DNA of 64,000 nucleotides from Paenisporosarcina cavernae (GCF_003595195.1 NZ_CP032418.1:1562501-1626500), one strand, 5' to 3'. Positions 26,470 to 35,476 are shown, counted from the first letter of the stretch. Translations and numbers: made by a program. The notes: generated from the letters alone by a model not told the origin.

Positions 26470-28041
26470 TTATTTTTTATCTTCTTGTTGTCTCAATTCT
26501 ACACGTCGGATTTTGCCGGAAGCTGTTTTCGGCAATTCTTCTATATATTGTATAGAACGCGGATATTTATAAGGGGCAGTTAATTCTTTCACATGATGTT
26601 GCAACGCTTCTGTTAACTCTGGGGAAGGAGTTGCAGAATCCACAAGTACCACATATGCTTTCACGATACTTCCACGAATTTCATCAGGCGCACCAATTAC
26701 GGCGCATTCTTTCACGGACGGATGCTTTACTAAAGCGTCTTCCACTTCAAAAGGTCCGATTGTGTAGCCGGAACTAATGATAATATCATCTCCACGGCCT
26801 TCAAACCAAAAATAACCATCTTCATCTTTTGATGCTTTGTCGCCGGTTAAATAGTAATTGCCTCGGAATTGCATGGCAGTTCTTTCTGGATCTTTTAAAT
26901 ACGCTTTAAATAATGCAGGTGTGGATACATGCACGGCAATGTCCCCTACTTCTCCTACGGAACAAGGGTTGCCAAATTCATCAATAATCTCCACATCATT
27001 TCCTGGAGTGGGTTTTCCCATAGACCCTGGTTTTGCCGGCATCCCTTTCATCGTACCTACTAATAAGGTATTTTCAGTTTGACCATACCCATCACGTACT
27101 TCTAAATCGAACACTCTATTAAATGTGTCGATCACTTCTCTATTAAGTGGCTCTCCAGCGGAAACAGCACTATGAACGGAAGAAAGATCAAAGCTCGAAA
27201 GATTTTCTGCTTTCGCCATAATTCGGTATTCTGTTGGGGTACAGCAAAGCACGTTCACTTTTTCATCTTCTAATAACTTCAAATAAGTGGAGGCATCGAA
27301 TTTTCCGTGATAGACAAATCCTGTTGCTCCACTTCCTAGTGTCGCTAAAAAAGGACTCCAAATCCATTTCTGCCAACCTGGACTTGCAGTTGCCCATACC
27401 ACATCTCCTTCGTGAATACCTAACCAATGTTCCGCAGATGTCCGCAAGTGTGCAAAAGCCCAACCATGCGTATGAACAACTCCTTTTGGATTTCCAGTTG
27501 TGCCACTTGTGTATGACAAAAATGCCATGTCGTCAGCTTTCGTTGCTGGTGAAGCAAATTCGGTAGAAGCTTTTGCCATTTCTTCTGTTAGCGATATCCA
27601 CTGCTCTGCCGATTCACCAATGATAAAATTTTTAGTATTTCCTAATCCTTGCACTTGATCAAATTGTTGAATGAAAGGTGAATAAGCAACAATCGCTTTC
27701 GCTTCACTATGTTGTAATCGGTAATCAATATCTTTTGCTCGGAGCATTTCTGAACTTGGAATGACAACTAATCCTGCTTTTAACGCACCAATATATGTGA
27801 CGTATGCTTCTATTAAACGGGGAACCATGACGAGCACGACATCTCCAGGAACTAGACCAGAAGCAGTGAATACGTTAGCAACACGATTTGCTTCTTCTAA
27901 AAGCTCGTTATACGTCATCTCTTTTTTTTCGCCAGCTTCATTCATCCATTTTAATGCAAGCTTACTTTTGTCTACGGTATACTTTTCAAACTCTTGAACT
28001 AAATTATACGTTTCTGGTGCGAGTAAATCTGCACGATTCAT
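26470..28041 (-). CDS. ytcI: Acyl-CoA synthetase, AMP-forming (YtcI-like)
   Basis: Adenylates a carboxylic acid and transfers it to CoA. The 523 residues hold the P-loop-like FLSYTSGTTGNPKGVVHTHG (near 185), DGYGQTENTLL (near 330), the hinge YLTGDKASKDEDGYF and ISSGYTIGPFEVED. The C-terminal lysine motif PKTASGKIRRVELR carries the adenylation Lys. Of two close ATGs I chose 28041 because GGAGG lies 7 nt upstream; the ATG 2 codons earlier nearly touches it. Medium-chain or branched short-chain acids are likely substrates by family. It is a different enzyme from AcsA at 47.6 kb. Confidence 0.9.
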   Translation of the reverse strand: MNRADLLAPETYNLVQEFEKYTVDKSKLALKWMNEAGEKKEMTYNELLEEANRVANVFTASGLVPGDVVLVMVPRLIEAYVTYIGALKAGLVVIPSSEMLRAKDIDYRLQHSEAKAIVAYSPFIQQFDQVQGLGNTKNFIIGESAEQWISLTEEMAKASTEFASPATKADDMAFLSYTSGTTGNPKGVVHTHGWAFAHLRTSAEHWLGIHEGDVVWATASPGWQKWIWSPFLATLGSGATGFVYHGKFDASTYLKLLEDEKVNVLCCTPTEYRIMAKAENLSSFDLSSVHSAVSAGEPLNREVIDTFNRVFDLEVRDGYGQTENTLLVGTMKGMPAKPGSMGKPTPGNDVEIIDEFGNPCSVGEVGDIAVHVSTPALFKAYLKDPERTAMQFRGNYYLTGDKASKDEDGYFWFEGRGDDIIISSGYTIGPFEVEDALVKHPSVKECAVIGAPDEIRGSIVKAYVVLVDSATPSPELTEALQHHVKELTAPYKYPRSIQYIEELPKTASGKIRRVELRQQEDKK

Positions 28042-28425
28042 TTTCATTCCTCCTCAAATTATCCTAACAATTCTTATTCAGTATACGAGAATAATTTTAA
28101 TTTTTCAAAATACTTCTATTCTTTTGGCAATAAAATAGAGGAATCCGAATTTAAGTAAAAAAATATGCAAAATGTTCCTTACTGCTAGACGGAGATATCC
28201 TATTTGAGCACCTTGAACTGAAAAAATCCATTTTAACTAAGTCTTTTATAAGCTTACATGAATAATTGCTATTTTTTCATTTTGGACAGGTTAAATAGTC
28301 CAATCTGGTGGATATGATATGTATGGAGGAGTACCGAGGTATAATTTCATTCATTCGACGCATAATCCAGAAGATTAGGCAGAAAATATAAAGAGCCGGC
28401 ATAAAATATGCCGACTCTCCCTTTA
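28042..28425. other. 384-bp gap between the SASP gene and ytcI
   Basis: It holds the SASP terminator at its right end. A short plus-strand open stretch ends in a stop at 28376-28378 and would encode about 25 residues with GGYDMYGGVPRY and FIHSTHNPED. That stretch looks protein-like but has no start codon or ribosome site, so it is probably a gene relic or chance. Nothing else is recognised. Confidence 0.5.
28386..28419 (-). terminator. Terminator of the SASP gene
   Basis: Minus strand: GAGTCGGCAT/ATGCCGGCTC stem (one G-U) with a short A/T loop, followed by TTTATATTTT, 7 nt past the stop codon. Confidence 0.85.
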
Positions 28426-28626
28426 TTACTTCGAATACCCATTAAGTTGTTGTTGCCCCATCTGCACTAAGCGCTTCGTAATTTCTCCGCCAACGGATCC
28501 GTTAGCACGCGCTGTTGCATCAGCACCAAGTTGAACTCCAAATTCAGAAGCAATTTCGTATTTCATTTGATCAATCGCTTGTTTTGCACCTGGTACAACA
28601 AGTTGATTTGAACGTTGATTAGTCAA
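28426..28626 (-). CDS. sspA: Alpha/beta-type small acid-soluble spore protein
   Basis: DNA-coating spore protein that shields the forespore chromosome from UV and heat and is an amino-acid store at germination. The 66 residues show [20 protein letters not shown], the germination-protease cleavage region EIASEFGV, and [18 protein letters not shown], the helix that binds DNA. The start is a TTG at 28626, placed 7 nt after AGGAGG; a GTG further upstream lies inside the ribosome site. Which ssp paralogue this is cannot be told; the symbol follows position. Its presence implies a sporulation-capable lineage. It is expected to be sigma-G dependent. Confidence 0.95.
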   Translation of the reverse strand: MTNQRSNQLVVPGAKQAIDQMKYEIASEFGVQLGADATARANGSVGGEITKRLVQMGQQQLNGYSK

Positions 28627-28715
28627 GTTAATCACCTCCTTGTACGAATAGATTGTGCGGGAAACGCAAAATCATTCATCGTGCAATTCGGTAAATTTTC
28701 CCTTTCTAAAATGAG

Positions 28716-29921
28716 CTAAAATAAATCTTTAAATGGATCTTCTTTCTTCTTAGGAAACACATGTACTTCTCGATTTGCAATTGCTTGATCTACCATTTCA
28801 TCAAATCCGGTAAAGCTTTCATAAAACATCACTTTTTCTAACTTCGGTTTTGTTTTTGGACTAGATGGAGAGAAAATAGTACAGCAATCGTCAAATGGAC
28901 GGATGGAAATATCATACGTCTTAATTTCTTTTGCCATTTCAATGATCTCTAATTTGTCATGTGAAATCAGTGGACGGAGAATCGGAGTAGAAGTCACTTC
29001 ATTAATTGCCGTTAAGCTTTCTAAAGTTTGACTTGCAACTTGTCCTAGACTTTCTCCAGTGATAATTGCAAGTGCTTTTGTTTCTTCTCGCACTTTATCC
29101 GCAATTTTTAGCATCATTCTTCTTGTAGTTGTCATGGAAACATTTGTTGGTATCTGGCGCTGAATTTCTTCTTGAATGGCAGTAAATGGAATGACATGTA
29201 ATTTAACAGATGCGCCAAATCGACTTAACTGTTCTGCTAAATCCTTCACTTTTTCCAATGATTGCTCACTCGTATATGGTGGACTGTAAAAATGAATAGC
29301 GTCTAATCGAACACCTCGTTTTAATAACTGATAACCTGCAACAGGACTATCAATTCCACCAGATAACATCAATAACGATTTACCATTGGAACCAATCGGC
29401 ATACCACCTGCACCAGGAATAATTTCCGCCATCATGTAAACAGCATCAGAGCGAATTTCAATCCGAAGATTAATGTCAGGATTTTTCATTTTTACGTTTA
29501 AATTAGGATTGTTTCGTAAAACATGAGAACCAATTGCATACTGCGTTTCGTTGGTGTCTAATTCAAAATTTTTGTTGGATCGTTTCACGGTCACTTTAAA
29601 CGTTCGATCCATTGTGTCCAATTCCGAAATTATTTGATGAGCAAGTTCTTTCATTTCATCGAGGTTAACTGGACATGAAGCAACTGGGCTAAACGATTGT
29701 ATCCCAAATATGGATGGAAGACGTTTTATCATTTCAGCCATTGTTGATTCGTTTTCCGTTTGTAAAAACATCCGATCACGTTCTGTAATAATTTTAACGC
29801 TTTCTAAATCTGTAAATGCATACCGTAAATTATCTCTAAGTCTACCTGTAAATGAATGGCGATTTCGGCCTTTTGTAGACAGTTCTCCATACCGTATTAA
29901 AATTTCTTTCCATTTATTCAT
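28716..29921 (-). CDS. thiI: tRNA 4-thiouridine synthetase / thiazole sulfur carrier enzyme ThiI
   Basis: Adenylates U8 of tRNA and inserts sulfur; it can also feed sulfur to thiamine thiazole. The 401 residues order as NFLD plus THUMP (about 1-165; VKRSNKNFELDTNETQYAIG) and a PP-loop ATPase domain with LMLSGGIDSPVAGYQLLKRG near residue 185. The cysteine-bearing FDDCCTIFSP is near residue 345. The C-terminal rhodanese domain of E. coli ThiI is absent, as is normal in Bacillales. It starts 3 bp after the desulfurase gene, which is its probable dedicated sulfur donor. Confidence 0.96.
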   Translation of the reverse strand: MNKWKEILIRYGELSTKGRNRHSFTGRLRDNLRYAFTDLESVKIITERDRMFLQTENESTMAEMIKRLPSIFGIQSFSPVASCPVNLDEMKELAHQIISELDTMDRTFKVTVKRSNKNFELDTNETQYAIGSHVLRNNPNLNVKMKNPDINLRIEIRSDAVYMMAEIIPGAGGMPIGSNGKSLLMLSGGIDSPVAGYQLLKRGVRLDAIHFYSPPYTSEQSLEKVKDLAEQLSRFGASVKLHVIPFTAIQEEIQRQIPTNVSMTTTRRMMLKIADKVREETKALAIITGESLGQVASQTLESLTAINEVTSTPILRPLISHDKLEIIEMAKEIKTYDISIRPFDDCCTIFSPSSPKTKPKLEKVMFYESFTGFDEMVDQAIANREVHVFPKKKEDPFKDLF

Positions 29922-29924
29922 CTT

Positions 29925-31058
29925 TTACTCTCCATTCAAACTACTTAAGATTACTTGTAGCTGTGTTGCGATTTCATCAATTTCTGTTTTAGTCGTCTCT
30001 ACTCCAATACTTATTCGGACTAAACCTCGTTCATATTCTACCGGACAATGAATTGCTTTCATCACATGACTTACTGTGTTTTTCTTTGAAGAGCATGCAC
30101 TCGACGTGGAAATAATAATGCCCTTCGCTTGAAATGCGTTAATAACTATTTCGCCAATGATTCCTTTTTTACTAAAGGAAAGAATCGTTGGAATTGTTTT
30201 TTCATTCCCAAAAATAGTGATGTCTTGAAAAGACTCGAGTATTTGAGAAAGTTCCTTTCTCGCTTCCACCAACTGGCTCTCTTTTTGGTGATATGCTTTT
30301 AAAGACAATTTTAAAGACTTGGCAAGTGTGACAGCATTTGCTACGGAAACGGTCCCACTTCTAATCCCTGATTCTTGCTTCCCTCCTAGGAGTTGAGGAG
30401 AGGGATGAATATTCCCTTTCCAAATGACGGCACCAGATCCTTTTAGGCCATGCATTTTGTGAGAAGAGATTGAAATAATATCTGCACCAAAATGCCGTAA
30501 GTCAATCGGTAACTTACCTGCACTTTGAACTGTATCGGAATGGAAAACTGCACGGCTAGACGTATGAACTATTTCACCTATTTCCTGAATCGGTTGAATG
30601 GTCCCTATTTCATTATTCACATGCATAATGCTCACTAAAATTGTGTCTTGGCGAAGTACTTGTTGAAGACTATCTAATCGAACAATACCGTAGTTATCTA
30701 CATCCAAGTAGTCTACCTCAAATCCTTCTTGTTCAAGCCGTTGGAACAACAGTAAGACAGAAGGATGCTCTATTTTCGATGTGATAATATGCTTACCACG
30801 GTGCTGATACGCCTCAACTAGTCCACGTACAACAAGGTTATTTGATTCTGTTCCACCAGAAGTGAAGACTATGTTTTCCGCTTCAGTATGAAATGTCTGT
30901 GCGATTTCTAACCTTGCCCTATCTAACAGATTGTTCGCTGTAACACCTAATTGATGGATCGAAGCTGGGTTTGCAAAATACGTCTCATTCACTTGAAGAA
31001 ACGTTTGCAATACCTCCGGAAATGGTTTTGTCGTTGCACTATTATCCGCGTAAATCAT
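29925..31058 (-). CDS. nifZ: Cysteine desulfurase dedicated to ThiI (NifZ/IscS-like)
   Basis: PLP enzyme that converts cysteine to alanine and an enzyme-bound persulfide. The 377 residues begin MIYADNSATTKP. The cofactor lysine lies in ISISSHKMHGLKGSGAV near residue 200, and the persulfide cysteine is in ISTSSACSSKKN near residue 323. FTSGGTESNNL contributes PLP phosphate binding. The 3-bp gap to thiI and the same pair in B. subtilis suggest a specific role in tRNA thiolation rather than general Fe-S assembly. The Shine-Dalgarno before the ATG is weak. Confidence 0.94.
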   Translation of the reverse strand: MIYADNSATTKPFPEVLQTFLQVNETYFANPASIHQLGVTANNLLDRARLEIAQTFHTEAENIVFTSGGTESNNLVVRGLVEAYQHRGKHIITSKIEHPSVLLLFQRLEQEGFEVDYLDVDNYGIVRLDSLQQVLRQDTILVSIMHVNNEIGTIQPIQEIGEIVHTSSRAVFHSDTVQSAGKLPIDLRHFGADIISISSHKMHGLKGSGAVIWKGNIHPSPQLLGGKQESGIRSGTVSVANAVTLAKSLKLSLKAYHQKESQLVEARKELSQILESFQDITIFGNEKTIPTILSFSKKGIIGEIVINAFQAKGIIISTSSACSSKKNTVSHVMKAIHCPVEYERGLVRISIGVETTKTEIDEIATQLQVILSSLNGE

Positions 31059-31170
31059 GTGTCACGCTACTTTCTATCTCAAATTCTTTTGAATGTCTAT
31101 CTTCAAAGTATTTCGTTGTTTGTTATCAAAGAATAGTTTGTTGCTGTCATTGTAATCTCGGTAAACAATG

Positions 31171-31199
31171 AAAAAACCATCACAATGACGTGATGGTTC
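31171..31199 (-). terminator. Terminator of ezrA
   Basis: Minus strand: AACCATCAC, 6-nt loop, GTGATGGTT, then TTTT. It lies 6 nt after the ezrA stop. Confidence 0.88.
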
Positions 31200-31204
31200 T
31201 TACA

Positions 31205-32905
31205 TTATGAACGCCAAGCGTCTTCTTTGACAAGTACTTCGATTCTTTTCATGGCACCTGGTTCAACTTCTTCTACAGCAGTCGCTGCTGTCTCCAAAGC
31301 CTTTGCATAACGTAATTGTCGAAACGATGCTTCAGCGTCTAAAAGTCGTTGATGCATTCTTGGATGACTTGCTCTGTATCGATTTCCATACTGAATAATG
31401 CGCTCGATTAATAATACATTTTCAAGCATTTCCTTCGATTTTTCATGCACCTCATCAATACATTTTTCCGCTTTTCCTAGGTAGTTGTCCACCACTTTCA
31501 TGTTAAGTGGAACTTCCTGTAAGCTTTGCATGACTAGATACAATTGCTCTTCAGCTTCTTCTAAACGTGCATCCATTTCTTCTGGAATACCAGGTAAATT
31601 GGCTTTTTGTAACATACGATCCGTTTCGTGCAACTGCTTTTTCAATTCATCCAATTGGCCGCGTGCTTTATTTTCATCAATGCGTAAGTTTTTTAAGCTA
31701 TCAGCAAATGCTTCTTGTTCTTCATATAATAGATTCATTTCCGTTTGAATGGATGTTAGTTCCTCTTCTAAAACAGAAAAGGCAATTTTGTCTTCTGTCG
31801 CAACTGAATTAAGCGCATCGATACGCTTTTGCAAACTTTCCAGCTTCTTTAAACAATTTTGCGGAATTTGTGCCTCTTTTTCACTTAAGCGATAACTTTG
31901 TTGTACATATGCCGTCTCATCACTTGTTTCTCTTGTGGTGGTGGAAACTTCCTTCAACCTTGATGCAACGAATTCTCTCGATTGTTCAACAAATCGTCGA
32001 GCATGTACTTCTTTTTCTAACAAGTCATAGTACTGTTCTAATTCTTCTTGGATCTCTTCTAGGCGACTTTGCGTCCCTTCGGTATCAAGGTTAGCTAATC
32101 GATCTAACAATTCTTTGAGCTCATTTTCGATAACAAGCAAGTGTTCGGTCAATTCTAAATGCTCAAGCTGATAGTTTTGATCTTCCATCTCCGCTTGTCC
32201 AGAACGAAGTTCGTGAATAGAAGATGGTAATTTCAACTGCAAATCAGATAGCAGAGCTGGAATATCATGCATGAGCGGAAACGTTTTACTTCCAACTTCC
32301 ATAAGATGAATAACAATCTCACGAGCTTGCAAATAATTCCCACTTTCGGTCAAAGCATCATATTCTTCAAACGCTGGAATGAAAGTTGCCAATCTAGTTT
32401 CTAAAGCGGTTGCTGCAATACCGTATGCGTGTTGATGGGCTAGCAGGTTTTTTCGAGCAGATCGATAATTTTCTTTTAGCTGTTCCATTTCGATTCTACT
32501 TTTTTCTTCACTACCAATTAACTCTTCTAACTCTGTTAAAATTTGCGACATTTGTTCATCACTTGCTTGAATTCGATTTTGTATTTCCTTTTCGGTTGCA
32601 GTAGCTTTTCCAAATCGGAATTTATCGACGTATTCTTCCGCATCGAACAATAAAGAATCAATTTTTGGCATATGTATGTCCATCACTTCTGTCCACGTAT
32701 TTCTCCAACGCTCGAACATTTCTTCCGTTTGTCCATTCATATTCAATTGTTTCACTTTTGTCATTTCTTCTAGAATAGGTTTATTTTGAATTTGATGTTT
32801 TTCATTTTCTAATCGTTCTATTTCTGTATTGTGCTTTCGTCGCATCATGAAACCCACGATTGCCAAAGCTATTAATACGATGATTACAATTACGAGAATT
32901 TCCAT
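31205..32905 (-). CDS. ezrA: Septation ring formation regulator EzrA
   Basis: Negative regulator of FtsZ ring assembly and a divisome scaffold. The 566 residues have an N-terminal membrane anchor (EILVIVIIVLIALAIVGFMM) followed by about 530 residues of spectrin-like coiled coil rich in Glu, Leu and Gln, facing the cytoplasm. The short segment near residue 510 (YGNRYRASHP) corresponds to the conserved QNR-like patch required for midcell localisation. The length matches B. subtilis EzrA (562). The Shine-Dalgarno AGGGGG precedes the ATG. It is monocistronic, diverging from the fRMsr gene across 276 bp in which I see no gene. Confidence 0.95.
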   Translation of the reverse strand: MEILVIVIIVLIALAIVGFMMRRKHNTEIERLENEKHQIQNKPILEEMTKVKQLNMNGQTEEMFERWRNTWTEVMDIHMPKIDSLLFDAEEYVDKFRFGKATATEKEIQNRIQASDEQMSQILTELEELIGSEEKSRIEMEQLKENYRSARKNLLAHQHAYGIAATALETRLATFIPAFEEYDALTESGNYLQAREIVIHLMEVGSKTFPLMHDIPALLSDLQLKLPSSIHELRSGQAEMEDQNYQLEHLELTEHLLVIENELKELLDRLANLDTEGTQSRLEEIQEELEQYYDLLEKEVHARRFVEQSREFVASRLKEVSTTTRETSDETAYVQQSYRLSEKEAQIPQNCLKKLESLQKRIDALNSVATEDKIAFSVLEEELTSIQTEMNLLYEEQEAFADSLKNLRIDENKARGQLDELKKQLHETDRMLQKANLPGIPEEMDARLEEAEEQLYLVMQSLQEVPLNMKVVDNYLGKAEKCIDEVHEKSKEMLENVLLIERIIQYGNRYRASHPRMHQRLLDAEASFRQLRYAKALETAATAVEEVEPGAMKRIEVLVKEDAWRS

Positions 32906-33181
32906 CGTAAGCCCCCTGTTCCCAAATCACGCTCTTAATAACAATATAAGTAATATTACCATGAATAAGCACATGTGTGGATGAATTTAGAAGAATTTTG
33001 CTGAAATAATGAAAAATGTCTCATTGACATGATTAGGTGAGAAAAAAAGTTGGTAGCTTCATAGAGAATCGAATGATGTTTTAGTTCCAATTCTTTCTAG
33101 TAGATGGCCGATTTTCTCACTTGCAACTTTTGTTTCAAGGCGTTTATACTTGTTTGTAATCGCGTGAAAGGGGATGTTCTT

Positions 33182-33661
33182 GTGTTCACACAATCAACAT
33201 ATAGTGAAAATTTAGAAGCTAATTATGTTTTATTAACGAAACAATTACGTGCATTGATTCAAGGTGAAGAGAATATTGTTGCTAATTTAAGTAATGCATC
33301 CGCACTTTTAAATCAATTTTTAGATCGTATAAACTGGGTAGGGTTCTACTTGATGGAACACGGTGAGCTAGTTTTAGGACCTTTCCAAGGCTTACCCGCT
33401 TGTATTCGTATACCAGTTGGTAAAGGAGTTTGTGGAACCGCTGTTGAAACAATGGAAACGATGGTTGTTCCTGACGTACATGCTTTTCCTGGTCATATTG
33501 CATGTGATGCTGCATCTCGTTCTGAAATCGTTATTCCTATTGTAAAAGATGGAAAAGTTCTAGGTGTACTTGATATTGACAGTCCTGAAACGGATCGATT
33601 TACCGCTACCGACCGACATGGATTAGAGCAATTTGTACAAGAATTAGTTACCCATTTATAA
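33182..33661 (+). CDS. ytsP: Free methionine-(R)-sulfoxide reductase (GAF type)
   Basis: Repairs free Met-R-sulfoxide with thioredoxin. The 159 residues are a single GAF domain. The three conserved cysteines are visible: GLPACIRIPVGKGVCGTAVE gives two (about residues 83 and 93) and HIACDAASRSEIV the third (about 117), the catalytic set of the family. LDIDSPETDRF closes the ligand pocket. I chose the GTG at 33182 because AAAGGGG lies 8 nt upstream and the protein then has the family length. It diverges from ezrA. In B. subtilis ytsP has the same neighbour, the GGDEF gene ytrP. Confidence 0.93.
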   Translation: MFTQSTYSENLEANYVLLTKQLRALIQGEENIVANLSNASALLNQFLDRINWVGFYLMEHGELVLGPFQGLPACIRIPVGKGVCGTAVETMETMVVPDVHAFPGHIACDAASRSEIVIPIVKDGKVLGVLDIDSPETDRFTATDRHGLEQFVQELVTHL

Positions 33662-33695
33662 CATTAACAAGAGGCTGGTATACAACTAGTCTCTG

Positions 33696-33740
33696 AACCA
33701 AAATGAGCCGTCCGTTTAAAACGGACGGCTCATTTTGGTT
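33696..33740 (+). terminator. Perfect 45-bp palindrome downstream of ytsP
   Basis: Two 22-nt arms with a 1-nt centre; the GC-rich core is GAGCCGTCCG/CGGACGGCTC. It starts 35 nt after the ytsP stop. The T-run lies inside the stem (CATTTTGG), so it is an unusual terminator or may have another role. Confidence 0.6.
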
Positions 33741-33932
33741 AAAAGCCAAAGGATCTTTAGATTTTCTCCAAACCTTTGGTGTATTTTGTAAGTTGACGTC
33801 GGAAAGCGGCGAAGCATCTTCTAGAATTCCCTCGACCAGACGGTTACTGCTGAAGGGGGTATCATTATCTTTTAATGTAACTTCTACATAAAAAAGCAAA
33901 ATCAGTTAATTTTTAGTATGATCTTTAATTAT

Positions 33933-33997
33933 AAAAACACTTCTTTCGATATGAATCTTGCTTAGTAAATTAATTCTATCAGAAGTGTTCTTTTTTT
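33933..33997 (+). terminator. Long-loop hairpin with T-run, transcript unknown
   Basis: AACACTTCT (33936-33944) pairs with AGAAGTGTT (33981-33989) around a 36-nt loop and is followed by C and seven T. No gene ends directly upstream on the plus strand; ytsP ends 270 nt earlier. Confidence 0.5.
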
Positions 33998-34070
33998 ATG
34001 GAACTAAAAAATAGTACGCGTGACACTCTCCATCAGGAGAGATGTTCACGAGTTCTCTATTATGATAAAT

Positions 34071-34199
34071 TCGAAAGTGTAAAGCAGGTGCGACTCCTGG
34101 GTGATCAGCACGAAACGAAAATCCATTCACTTCGACCGCAGTCGAAGTGAATTAGTTGAGTTCGTGCCACCAGGAAAGCGTCACCTGCGACACTTTCGA
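34071..34199. repeat. 129-bp imperfect palindromic element
   Basis: The arms pair in register over most of the length: TCGAAAGTGT with ACACTTTCGA outermost, then GCAGGTG with CACCTGC, CCTGG with CCAGG, GCACGAA with TTCGTGC. Innermost is a perfect 12-bp ATTCACTTCGAC/GTCGAAGTGAAT stem with a 4-nt loop. The GCAGGTGCGACTCCTG and GGAAAGCGTCACCTGC blocks resemble a dispersed intergenic repeat I recall from Bacillales genomes. No transposase or T-run is associated. Confidence 0.7.
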
Positions 34200-34244
34200 C
34201 GATTTATTGGGAACAAGATAGAATGTTAGTTATGTTAGTATGTT

Positions 34245-35456
34245 TTATGAATGGAAAGTGAATTTTTTCTCTGTAGCTTGTAAAGCATTACGTAAATCCT
34301 CCACAATGTCTTCTGCTATTTCTAATCCTGCAGAAAGTCGCAGCAACGAATGTGTAATACCCATTTCCTCTCGTTGGTTTTCCGGAATAACAGAGTGGGT
34401 CATGGTAGCTGGATGCTGAATAAGTGTTTCAGCGTCTCCTAAACTAACCGCAATTTGCACGAGTTCCAATTGATTCATCAAATATTGCGCCGCTTCTTTC
34501 CCACCTTTAATCGTAAAGGAAACAAGTCCGCTACCAAATGCCATTTGTTTTTTTGCAAGCTCTACTTGTGGGTGTTTGTCGGAATATGGATAAAATACGT
34601 GCTCAACAAAAGATTCATTTTCCAGAAAAGCGGCGATTTTTTCCGCGTTTTTCACATGGCGTTCCATTCTTACAGACAATGTTTTTAATCCTCGAAGAAT
34701 TAACCACGCATCAAATGGAGAAATTATTCCCCCTACATCTTTTTGAACGGTCATGCGTATTTTCAACATTTCTTCTTCATCGGTTCCAATTAGTAACCCA
34801 GCAATGACATCTCCGTGTCCATTAATATATTTCGTCGCACTGTGCAAGACGAAGTCAGCTCCAATTTGCAGTGGAGATTGGCCTAAAGGTGATGAAAATG
34901 TGTTATCGACAATCAATCGAATTCCATGTTTCTTTGCAACCGTAGCTACTAATTCCAAGTCCACCAATTCCATTGTCGGATTTATAGGTGTTTCTACATA
35001 GATAACAGTTGTATTTGGTTGAATAGCAGCTTCAATTGAATCAGCAGTGTCTAAGGGATGAAACGTATGCGTAATCGAATACTTTTCCTCTAACAACTCT
35101 AATAGACCAAATGTACAACCGTAAATCCCTCGTGAACAAAGAACATGATCATTCGCTTTAGTTGTATGGAGTAATACAGTGGAAACAGCTGCCATACCAG
35201 AACCAAAGGCTAAGCAAGCTGCTCCATTTTCTAATTCCGCCATTTTTTCTTCTAAAACACGAACAGTAGGATTTCCCAATCTAGAATAAATCATCCCATC
35301 TTCTTCACCTGAGAATCTCTTTTCCCCTGCTTCTGCTGATGGAAAAGCAAAAGTTGACGTTTGGTAAAGCGGCACAGTTAAAGCATCTTTATGTTCCGAA
35401 TGTTGATATCCCGTATGAATTAATTTCGTTTCTTTCATCCAGTTTTGATTGCTCAT
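34245..35456 (-). CDS. Methionine gamma-lyase-like PLP enzyme
   Basis: Cys/Met-metabolism PLP enzyme, 403 residues, fold type I. YSRLGNPTVRVLEEKMAELE is the family signature, AFGSGMAAVSTVLL binds PLP, and the cofactor lysine is in HSATKYINGHGDVIAG near residue 210. The segment RGIYGCTFGLLELL carries the cysteine characteristic of methionine gamma-lyase (Cys116 in Pseudomonas), favouring methionine or homocysteine gamma-elimination over cystathionine synthesis. The start at 35456 (product MSNQNWMKETKLIHTG) follows AAAGGGG. A perfect cre match lies 21-34 nt upstream, so CcpA probably represses it on glucose. It stands alone. Cystathionine gamma-synthase or lyase remains an alternative. Confidence 0.82.
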   Translation of the reverse strand: MSNQNWMKETKLIHTGYQHSEHKDALTVPLYQTSTFAFPSAEAGEKRFSGEEDGMIYSRLGNPTVRVLEEKMAELENGAACLAFGSGMAAVSTVLLHTTKANDHVLCSRGIYGCTFGLLELLEEKYSITHTFHPLDTADSIEAAIQPNTTVIYVETPINPTMELVDLELVATVAKKHGIRLIVDNTFSSPLGQSPLQIGADFVLHSATKYINGHGDVIAGLLIGTDEEEMLKIRMTVQKDVGGIISPFDAWLILRGLKTLSVRMERHVKNAEKIAAFLENESFVEHVFYPYSDKHPQVELAKKQMAFGSGLVSFTIKGGKEAAQYLMNQLELVQIAVSLGDAETLIQHPATMTHSVIPENQREEMGITHSLLRLSAGLEIAEDIVEDLRNALQATEKKFTFHS

Positions 35457-35476
35457 CAGTGGCACCCCTTTTAAAA

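Larger units (their letters stand above)
33662..34244. other. 583-bp gene-free region rich in inverted repeats
   Basis: It lies between ytsP and the methionine gamma-lyase-like gene. It holds a perfect 45-bp palindrome, an unidentified stretch at about 33740-33895, a long-loop terminator and the 129-bp palindromic element (listed separately). The unidentified stretch has open frames on both strands and looks like degraded mobile or repeat DNA. No gene is supported. Confidence 0.6.

Noticed and set aside
33703-33891. 62-codon plus-strand open frame after ytsP
   Set aside because: It begins inside the 45-bp palindrome, has no Shine-Dalgarno and overlaps a similar frame on the other strand.
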